From: Allobosea psychrotolerans
GTDB taxonomy: Bacteria > Pseudomonadota > Alphaproteobacteria > Rhizobiales > Beijerinckiaceae
Assembly (NCBI RefSeq): GCF_002917105.1
Contig: NZ_PQFZ01000001.1
Coordinates: 1 to 64,000 of the forward strand
Direction of reading: 5' to 3'
Length of the DNA: 64,000 nt
Made by a program: the position numbers and the translations under genes. Within the stretch, counting starts at the first letter, position 1; the number at the start of each line of letters is the position of its first letter. Of this stretch, positions 57,884 through 64,000 are shown in pieces. Below the pieces are notes generated by a model that searched no databases, was not told where the DNA came from, and saw nothing but the letters and a program-made list of their open reading frames with translations.

Positions 57884-60800
57884 ATGAACGACATCAGCAA
57901 TCTGTCGGCAAAGACGGCCGTGTTGGGCGCGCAGCCGCTCGCGACTTTGACGGGCGAGAAGCGCCTGGATTTGATTCGAGACGAGGTTCTGGGCGAGATC
58001 TTCGCCGCGACCGTCGCAGTGCGCGGCGGCGAGACCGCCTTGCGTGATGGCGCGCGACGCTTGAGCTATGCCGAGGTCTGGGCGGCTGCCGGGCGGCAGG
58101 CGCGTGGATTGTCCCTCGCGGGCGTCGGTCCCGGCGACATGGTCGGCCTGTGGATGCCGCGCGGCATCGATCTCCTGATCGCGCAGATCGCGATCGCGCG
58201 TTCAGGTGCGGCCTGGGTGCCGTTCGACGCCGAGGCGCCTGTCGAGCGGATCGCCGTTTGCCTGAAGGACGCCGAGGCCAAGGGCATCGTCACCTCCGCG
58301 GATTGGCAAGGCAGGGCAGCGGGAACGGACCGCACCGTCTGGAGCCCAGAGGATCTGGCGGCTGGCGACGACGGCGCTGAGATGCCGGCGCGGGCAGCCG
58401 GCCTGACCAAGGACCATCCCGCCTATCTCATCTACACCTCCGGCTCGACGGGCACGCCCAAGGCGATCGTCATCAGCCATCGCAACATCTGCCATTTTCT
58501 GCGCTCGGGGAACGCCTTCTACGGCATCGGCCCCGACGACGTCGTGTTCCAGGGCGCTTCCGTCGCCTTCGACCTGTCGATGGAGGAGATCTGGACGCCT
58601 TATCTGGTTGGGGCGGCTCTGTATGTCGCGAGCCCCGAGACCATGGGCGATGCGGAGAAGCTCCCGGCCCTGTTGACCGAGGCCGGCGTGACCGTGATCG
58701 ACACGGTGCCGACCCTGCTCGGCATCCTGCCCTCGGACGTGCCTTCGCTCAGGCTGATCCTGCTCGGCGGCGAGGCTCTGCCGCCGGCGATCGTCCAGAA
58801 ATGGTCGCGGCCGGGACGGCGCATCCTCAACACCTATGGCCCGACCGAGGCGACCGTGGTCGCGACCGCGGCCGAGGTCCTGCCGGGCGAGGTCGTGACG
58901 ATCGGGCGGCCGATCGCCAACTACACCGCCTATATCGTCAATGAGGCCATACAACTGGTTGGCCCCGGCGAGCAGGGCGAATTGCTGATCGGCGGCCCCG
59001 GCGTCGCCAAGGGCTATCATGGCCGCCCTGAGCTGACGGCCGAGAAATTCATCGCCAATCCCTTCGGCGGGATCGACGATCCGGTGCTCTATCGCTCCGG
59101 CGATGCGGTCAGTCTTGATGTCGACGGCAATATCGTCTTCCACGGCCGCATCGACGATCAGATCAAGATCCGCGGCTTCCGGGTCGAACTCGGCGAGATC
59201 GAATCGAAGCTCGCCGACGAGCCGGGCGTCAGCCAGGCCGCCGTGGTGCTGCGCATCGATGACGAGATCGAACGGCTCGTCGCCTTCGTCGTGGCCGAGC
59301 CCGGCGTGGCGGTCGATGGCGCGGCCTTGCGCGCGGCGCTGCGCGACAAGCTGCCGCCCTATATGGTGCCGGCGCATTTCGAGGCTGTGGGCTCGCTGCC
59401 GCGCATGGTCTCCGGCAAGGTCGACCGCAAGATGCTCAAGGCGGCGCCGCTGACGGCGCCGAGCGCGGCTGGCGAGCAGGAGCCGCCGCGCAACGCGACG
59501 GAAGCGGCGCTGCTGGACGCCGCCAAGCGCGTACTGGGTGCGGCCAGCCTGCCGCTCGATGCCGATTTCTTCATGGATCTCGGCGGTCACTCGTTGCTGG
59601 CCGCGCGCTTCATCTCGATCGTGCGCGAGACGCCGGCCTATGCCGGCATCACGCTGCAGGATGTCTATGGCGCGCGCACCCTGCGCGGCATGGCGGCGCT
59701 GCTCGACGGGCGCGGCATTGCGGAGGTCGAGGATCTTTCCTTCACGCCACCGCCGTTTCTGCGCCGTTTCCTCTGCGGCCTCGCCCAGGCCGCGGTGCTG
59801 CCGATCCTCATCGGCCTGTCGACTGCGCAATGGCTCGGCATCTTCGTCACCTACATGATCATGTCGGGCGAGGATCTGTCGCTGACCGGCCAGGTTTTCG
59901 CGCTGCTCGGCGTCTATGTCGCGATCACCATCGTGACCGGGCTGATTGCGATCGCGCTGAAATGGATCGTACTCGGCCGGACCAAGCCGGGCGTCTATCC
60001 GCTTTGGGGTGTCTATTATTTCCGCTGGTGGTTCGCGGCCCGCGTCGCCGGACTCGTGCACATCAAATGGCTCCAGGGCACGCCGGTGATGCGGTTCTAC
60101 TGGCGCCTGCTTGGCGCCAAGGTCGGCCGCGACGTCATCATCTCGGATTATGAAGCCGGAGCGATCGACCTGATCGAGATCGGCGAAGGCACCGCACTCG
60201 GCTCCAAGACCACATTCGCCAATGGCGAGGCGATGGGCGACAAGCTGATCATTGGTCGGATCAGCATCGGCAAGGATGTCTCGGCGGGCGCCTCCGTCGT
60301 GTTCGGTCATGGCAGTGTCATCGGCGACCATGCCGAGATCTGCGATTTGAGCGCGATTCCGCCCCAGACCCATGTCGGCGAGGCCGAAATCTGGGACGGC
60401 ACGCCCGCGCGCAAGACCGGCATGGTCGATCTCGCCTCGCTGCCGCCGCAGGCGCAGGCCAGCACCCGTCGGCGCGCTGCGATGACGGCCTTCTACGTCG
60501 CCATGCTGATCGTGCTGCCGCCGGTCAGCCTGCTGCCGATCTTCCCGGCCTTCTGGCTGTTCGACCAGATCGACGACTGGGTCGCGAGCTGGTCCGAAAT
60601 CAGCTATCTCTGGTATCTGCCGCTCCTGACCTGGCCGACGGCGATCGGTCTGATCGCCTTCACTGTCTTCCTGATGGCGGGATTGCGCTGGGCGATCCTG
60701 CCGCGCGTGACCTCGGGCTCGTATTCGATCCATTCCGGCTTCTACGCCCGCAAATGGACCGTGGCGCTGGCGACCGAGGTGACGCTCGAGACGCTGTCCT

Positions 60801-61897
60801 CGCTGTTTGCGACGATCTATATGCGGGCCTGGTACCGCATCATGGGTGCGCACATCGGCCAGGGCGCCGAAATCTCGACCAATCTCTCGGGCCGCTACGA
60901 CCTCACCGGCATCGGCGCCGGCAATTTCATCGCCGACGAGGTCGTCTTCGGCGACGAGGACATGCGGCGCGGCTATATGCGGCTCGACATGACCCGGACG
61001 GGCGATCAGGTCTTCGTCGGCAACGACGCGGTCGTGCCGCCGGGCGCGGTCATTCCCGACCGCGTGCTGATCGGCATCAAGTCGAAGCCGCCTGCCAACG
61101 AGTTGATGCAGCCCGGCGATACCTGGTTCGGCTCGCCGCCGATCCGCCTGCCGACGCGCCAGAAGGTCGATCTCGGCGCCGACTGGACCTATAAGCCGTC
61201 ATTGGGCAAGCAGTTCGCGCGCGGCATCTTCGAGGCATTCCATACCTCGTTCCCGGCGATGCTGTTCATCACCTTCGGTACGATCGCGGTCGATCTCGTG
61301 CTGCAGCGTGAGATCAACCATCAGGATTGGCTCGGCCTTGCCGTTTCCTTCACCGTTGTCGCCATGATCATCGCAATCACGCAGGCGCTGATCTGCGCCG
61401 CGATCAAGTGGCTGATGATGGGCGTCTACAGGCCGGTGATGAAGCCGATGTGGTCTTGGTGGGCGATGCGCACCGAGGCCGTGGCGGTGCTGTATTGGGG
61501 ATTGGGCGGCAAGGTGCTGTTCGACCATCTGCGCGGCACGCCGTTCCTGCCCTGGTTCCTGATGCTGTTCGGCGCCAAGTTCGGCAAGGGCTGCTGGCTC
61601 GACACGACCGACATCACCGAGTTCGACTGCGTCAAGATGGGCGATTTCTGCACCGTCAACGCCCATTCGGCCCTGCAGACGCATCTCTACGAGGATCGTG
61701 TCATGAAGGTCGGCCGGGTCCATCTCGGCAAGGGCGTCTGCGTCGGCGCGGGCGCGACCGTGCTCTACGACACCCATGTCGGCGACTACGCCCAGATCGG
61801 CCTGCTGACCGTGATCATGAAGGGCGAAAACCTGCCGGCGCATACGCGCTGGGAGGGCGCCCCCGCGGTGCCGGCAAAGGCGCTGGCGGCACACTGA
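57884..61897 (+). CDS. Pls/PosA-family single-module nonribosomal peptide synthetase
   Basis: 1337 aa. Domains in order: adenylation (residues about 35-515) with A3 LIYTSGSTGTPKA near 182, A4 FDLSMEEIW near 229, A5 NTYGPTEAT near 316, A7/A8 YRSGD...GRIDDQIKIRGFRVELG near 403-440 and A10 RMVSGKVDRK near 508; carrier protein with LGGHSLLAARF (phosphopantetheine Ser near 570); then a membrane part with six hydrophobic helices in three pairs (about 635-700, 865-935, 1125-1180). Between and after these lie three soluble blocks with hexapeptide-repeat character starting near 744, 986 and 1228. This is the plan of epsilon-poly-L-lysine synthetase-type enzymes, which polymerise a single amino acid at the membrane. 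No condensation domain is present. Product unknown. Confidence 0.93.
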   Translation: MNDISNLSAKTAVLGAQPLATLTGEKRLDLIRDEVLGEIFAATVAVRGGETALRDGARRLSYAEVWAAAGRQARGLSLAGVGPGDMVGLWMPRGIDLLIAQIAIARSGAAWVPFDAEAPVERIAVCLKDAEAKGIVTSADWQGRAAGTDRTVWSPEDLAAGDDGAEMPARAAGLTKDHPAYLIYTSGSTGTPKAIVISHRNICHFLRSGNAFYGIGPDDVVFQGASVAFDLSMEEIWTPYLVGAALYVASPETMGDAEKLPALLTEAGVTVIDTVPTLLGILPSDVPSLRLILLGGEALPPAIVQKWSRPGRRILNTYGPTEATVVATAAEVLPGEVVTIGRPIANYTAYIVNEAIQLVGPGEQGELLIGGPGVAKGYHGRPELTAEKFIANPFGGIDDPVLYRSGDAVSLDVDGNIVFHGRIDDQIKIRGFRVELGEIESKLADEPGVSQAAVVLRIDDEIERLVAFVVAEPGVAVDGAALRAALRDKLPPYMVPAHFEAVGSLPRMVSGKVDRKMLKAAPLTAPSAAGEQEPPRNATEAALLDAAKRVLGAASLPLDADFFMDLGGHSLLAARFISIVRETPAYAGITLQDVYGARTLRGMAALLDGRGIAEVEDLSFTPPPFLRRFLCGLAQAAVLPILIGLSTAQWLGIFVTYMIMSGEDLSLTGQVFALLGVYVAITIVTGLIAIALKWIVLGRTKPGVYPLWGVYYFRWWFAARVAGLVHIKWLQGTPVMRFYWRLLGAKVGRDVIISDYEAGAIDLIEIGEGTALGSKTTFANGEAMGDKLIIGRISIGKDVSAGASVVFGHGSVIGDHAEICDLSAIPPQTHVGEAEIWDGTPARKTGMVDLASLPPQAQASTRRRAAMTAFYVAMLIVLPPVSLLPIFPAFWLFDQIDDWVASWSEISYLWYLPLLTWPTAIGLIAFTVFLMAGLRWAILPRVTSGSYSIHSGFYARKWTVALATEVTLETLSSLFATIYMRAWYRIMGAHIGQGAEISTNLSGRYDLTGIGAGNFIADEVVFGDEDMRRGYMRLDMTRTGDQVFVGNDAVVPPGAVIPDRVLIGIKSKPPANELMQPGDTWFGSPPIRLPTRQKVDLGADWTYKPSLGKQFARGIFEAFHTSFPAMLFITFGTIAVDLVLQREINHQDWLGLAVSFTVVAMIIAITQALICAAIKWLMMGVYRPVMKPMWSWWAMRTEAVAVLYWGLGGKVLFDHLRGTPFLPWFLMLFGAKFGKGCWLDTTDITEFDCVKMGDFCTVNAHSALQTHLYEDRVMKVGRVHLGKGVCVGAGATVLYDTHVGDYAQIGLLTVIMKGENLPAHTRWEGAPAVPAKALAAH

Positions 61898-62029
61898 GAC
61901 TGCTGGGATAAAGATGGCCTCCGACAGGTGGCCATCTTGCAGAACACTGGGACAGGCGCCGCCACTCCATTGCTAGTGCGCCTTCACCCGCATAGCCTGA
62001 GGTCAGGTGCTGCGGGCGAGATCGGGTTC

Positions 62030-62419
62030 ATGGGAAAATCGGTTGTCCTGGCGGCGGTGAGCGCTGTGCTGCTGGCGGGCTGCAACGCTCATACCGTCAC
62101 GGTTCCAGCCGGTGGGAACGCGATCGTCAGCCAGCTCGCTATGTTCCAGCTTCATGCCTGCACGAGTTGGGAGCCGCCGCGCGCGAAGCTGGACCAGCTG
62201 CCCATCAATGGCACCGCTTCCATCGGGCAGATCAAGGGCGTCATCACCGCTCCATCTCACCCCTGCGCTGGGACGGTGCTCGACCGCACGGTGGTCAGCT
62301 ACACGCCGCGCCCCGGCTTCGTCGGTCAGGACAGCCTCTCAGTGACCTATGACTACATCACCAATGATGCCGGTGGCCGTGGCAACCAGACGGATACGGT
62401 GACGATACAGGTTCGATGA
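62030..62419 (+). CDS. Small lipoprotein with Ig/cadherin-like fold
   Basis: 129 aa from the ATG at 62030; a longer open frame upstream lacks a signal. VVLAAVSAVLLAGC ends in a clear lipobox. VSYTPRPGFVGQDSLSVTYD resembles the YTPxPGFxGxDxFTY motif of bacterial Ig-like or cadherin-like domains. Three further Cys are absent or few. It follows the peptide synthetase by 132 bases, so a functional link is possible but unproven. Confidence 0.65.
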   Translation: MGKSVVLAAVSAVLLAGCNAHTVTVPAGGNAIVSQLAMFQLHACTSWEPPRAKLDQLPINGTASIGQIKGVITAPSHPCAGTVLDRTVVSYTPRPGFVGQDSLSVTYDYITNDAGGRGNQTDTVTIQVR

Positions 62420-62497
62420 TCCGACATTCTGGGGCTATGTTTGACGTCCGGCGGTAGCTTCACTAAGTCCGCCACGTTGCTCCGCGTCAGGCTGCCC

Positions 62498-63616
62498 ATG
62501 TCACACAATACCTTCGGCCATCTTTTCCGCGTCACGACCTTCGGCGAGAGCCATGGGCCGGCGATCGGCTGCGTCGTCGATGGCTGCCCGCCGCTGCTGC
62601 CGCTGACCGAGGCCGATATCCAGGTCGAGCTCGATCGCCGCCGGCCCGGGCAGTCGCGTTTCACCACGCAGCGCCAGGAGCCCGACCAGGTGCGGATCGT
62701 CTCGGGCGTCTTCGCGCGCGAGAGCGATGGCGTGCAGGTTACGACCGGGACCGCGATCGGGCTGATGATCGACAATGTCGACCAGCGCTCGAAGGACTAT
62801 TCGGACATCAAGGACAAGTACCGGCCCGGCCATGCCGATTTCACCTATGACGTGAAATACGGAATTCGCGATTATCGCGGCGGCGGGCGCTCCTCGGCGC
62901 GCGAGACGGCGATGCGGGTCGCGGCTGGCGCGATCGCGCGCAAGGTCGTGCCCGGCATGGTGGTGCGCGGCGCGCTGGTGCAGATGGGGCCGCACAAGAT
63001 CGACCGCAACAACTGGGATTGGGCCGAGATCGGCAACAACCCGTTCTTCTGCCCCGACGCCAAGGCGGCCCAGCTGTTCGAGAGCTATCTCGACGGGATC
63101 AGGAAATCCGGCTCCTCGATCGGCGCCGTGCTGGAGATCGTCGCGGAGGGCGTGCCGGCGGGCCTGGGCGCGCCGATCTATGGCAAGCTCGATGCGGAGA
63201 TCGCCGCCGCCCTGATGAGCATCAACGCGGTCAAGGGCGTCGAGATCGGCGATGGTTTCGGTGCAGCCGAGCTGTCGGGGGAGGAGAATGCCGACGAGAT
63301 GCGCGCCGGCAATGACGGCCGGCCGCTGTTCCTGTCGAACCATGCCGGCGGCGTTCTCGGCGGCATCTCGACCGGGCAGCCGATCGTGGCGCGCTTCGCG
63401 GTGAAGCCGACCTCCTCGATCCTGGCGACGCGGGCGACCGTGACGCGTACCGGCGGTGAGGCCGAGATGTTCACCAAGGGCCGCCACGATCCTTGTGTCG
63501 GCATCCGTGCCGTGCCGGTTGGCGAGGCGATGCTCGCCTGCGTGCTGGCGGACCAGTATCTGCGCCACCGCGCGCAGGTTGGCGTGATGGAGCCGCGCTG
63601 GCCGTTTCAGCCGTAG
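62498..63616 (+). CDS. aroC: Chorismate synthase
   Basis: Removes phosphate from EPSP to give chorismate with reduced FMN. 372 aa from the ATG at 62498 ([12 protein letters not shown]). [14 protein letters not shown] and [20 protein letters not shown] are the family signatures with FMN- and substrate-binding residues; the C-terminal [13 protein letters not shown] is also present. Length is normal. Confidence 0.97.
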   Translation: MSHNTFGHLFRVTTFGESHGPAIGCVVDGCPPLLPLTEADIQVELDRRRPGQSRFTTQRQEPDQVRIVSGVFARESDGVQVTTGTAIGLMIDNVDQRSKDYSDIKDKYRPGHADFTYDVKYGIRDYRGGGRSSARETAMRVAAGAIARKVVPGMVVRGALVQMGPHKIDRNNWDWAEIGNNPFFCPDAKAAQLFESYLDGIRKSGSSIGAVLEIVAEGVPAGLGAPIYGKLDAEIAAALMSINAVKGVEIGDGFGAAELSGEENADEMRAGNDGRPLFLSNHAGGVLGGISTGQPIVARFAVKPTSSILATRATVTRTGGEAEMFTKGRHDPCVGIRAVPVGEAMLACVLADQYLRHRAQVGVMEPRWPFQP

Positions 63617-63798
63617 CGAGCCGTCATTCTCGGGCCGCGCCAGCGGACCCGAGAGGCTCTGGCAGAAGAGGGGCCTGTTCCGGGAAGAGATGCCCCAGGG
63701 CAGGCCCGAGCATGACGGCGGGAGCATGCGTTTCAGCAATACTGAAAATGCTCTCCCGCTTCATTGCAACTGAAGCCGCCGCGCATTAGCTTGCGCTC
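63617..63798. other. aroC to HTH gap with palindrome
   Basis: GCCGTCATTCTCGGGCC (63622 area) and GGCCCGAGCATGACGGC (63701-63718) form an imperfect inverted pair enclosing a smaller hairpin. Related to the palindrome at 33466-33491. No gene. Confidence 0.6.
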
Positions 63799-64000
63799 AT
63801 GAAACTCGACGCCTGGCTCCAGCAGAACAAAATCGGCCGCAGCGCCTTTGCGCGGCAGGTCGGGCTGTCGCCGGCGAGCGTCACCGCGCTCTGCAACGAT
63901 CAGAGCGCCTGGATCTCGCGCGAAAGCGCCGAGCGTATCGCCGCCGCCACGGGCGGTTCCGTCACCCCCAATGATTTTCTCGGCCTTGTCGGGCCGCGGG
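63799..64000 (+). CDS. Helix-turn-helix (XRE/YdaS-like) protein, truncated by window end
   Basis: ATG at 63799; 67 codons are visible, still open at the edge. KLDAWLQQNKIGRSAFARQV then VGLSPASVTALCNDQSAWIS form a lambda-repressor-like DNA-binding fold, followed by ERIAAATGGSVTPNDFLG. It is similar to short antitoxin or phage-repressor type regulators, but the context past the edge is needed to decide. Confidence 0.8.
   Translation, partial: MKLDAWLQQNKIGRSAFARQVGLSPASVTALCNDQSAWISRESAERIAAATGGSVTPNDFLGLVGPR

Noticed and set aside
58202..60853. Long open frame on the minus strand opposite the peptide synthetase
   Set aside because: Its protein is rich in Arg, His, Asp and Ala without any motif. 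It is the mirror effect of GC-rich third positions in the real gene.

Overview
The window is GC-rich, densely packed chromosomal DNA of an alphaproteobacterium, most likely in the order Hyphomicrobiales (Rhizobiales), for example Bosea or a near relative. That placement is inferred. It rests on the complete tolQRAB-pal-cpoB cluster followed by tilS, ftsH and glmM, on a TTAA-N7-TTAA (CtrA-type) box, on RIME-like intergenic repeats of 106 bp, and on the codon usage. No phage, plasmid, CRISPR, rRNA or tRNA feature was seen. The only mobile DNA recognised is the 3' end of an IS5-type transposase at the left edge.

Region by region. 1-10.8 kb: a transposase remnant, then the Tol-Pal envelope operon, tilS, ftsH and glmM, all rightward. 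11-19 kb: an outer-membrane barrel behind a CtrA-like box, gpmI, a glutathione transferase, a Tat-exported intradiol dioxygenase-like protein, formate-THF ligase (fhs) and a membrane diguanylate cyclase. 19-26 kb: divergent idnD/idnO for idonate/gluconate use, a secreted Cys-rich CxxCH protein, and a transporter with an oxidoreductase remnant facing an IclR regulator. 26-29.3 kb: formaldehyde detoxification (frmR, class III alcohol dehydrogenase, S-formylglutathione hydrolase) with an RcnR/FrmR-type operator. 29.4-36 kb: a second barrel protein, a Nudix hydrolase, a DUF3616 protein, an alpha/beta hydrolase, an ArsR/SRPBCC pair under a double palindrome, and malate synthase. 36-39 kb: two TadG-like von Willebrand proteins with duplicated leaders. 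39-48 kb: an HD phosphohydrolase-like protein, tag, ygfZ, dihydroorotase, a LysR regulator with a divergent nitronate monooxygenase, an EF-hand protein, two DGPF proteins with an ECF42-type sigma factor, and a PagL-like deacylase. 48-57 kb: small conserved proteins, a Nudix hydrolase, an SDR, pdxH, a DnaJ-like protein, fabI and the folP-folB-folK cluster. 57-64 kb: a histidine phosphatase, a 1337-residue Pls/PosA-type single-module peptide synthetase, a lipoprotein, aroC and the start of a helix-turn-helix protein.

How the genes work together. The Tol-Pal proteins couple the envelope layers during division. Formaldehyde is oxidised to formate by the frm genes, and Fhs can then load formate onto tetrahydrofolate, whose precursors are made by FolP/FolB/FolK. 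FabI, GlmM, AroC, PdxH and PyrC are housekeeping biosynthesis.

The most unusual items are these: the Pls/PosA synthetase with three left-handed-helix-like domains between six membrane segments; a family of intergenic repeats whose CTAG ends supply TAG stop codons to about eight genes; and a double ArsR-type palindrome lying over a start codon.
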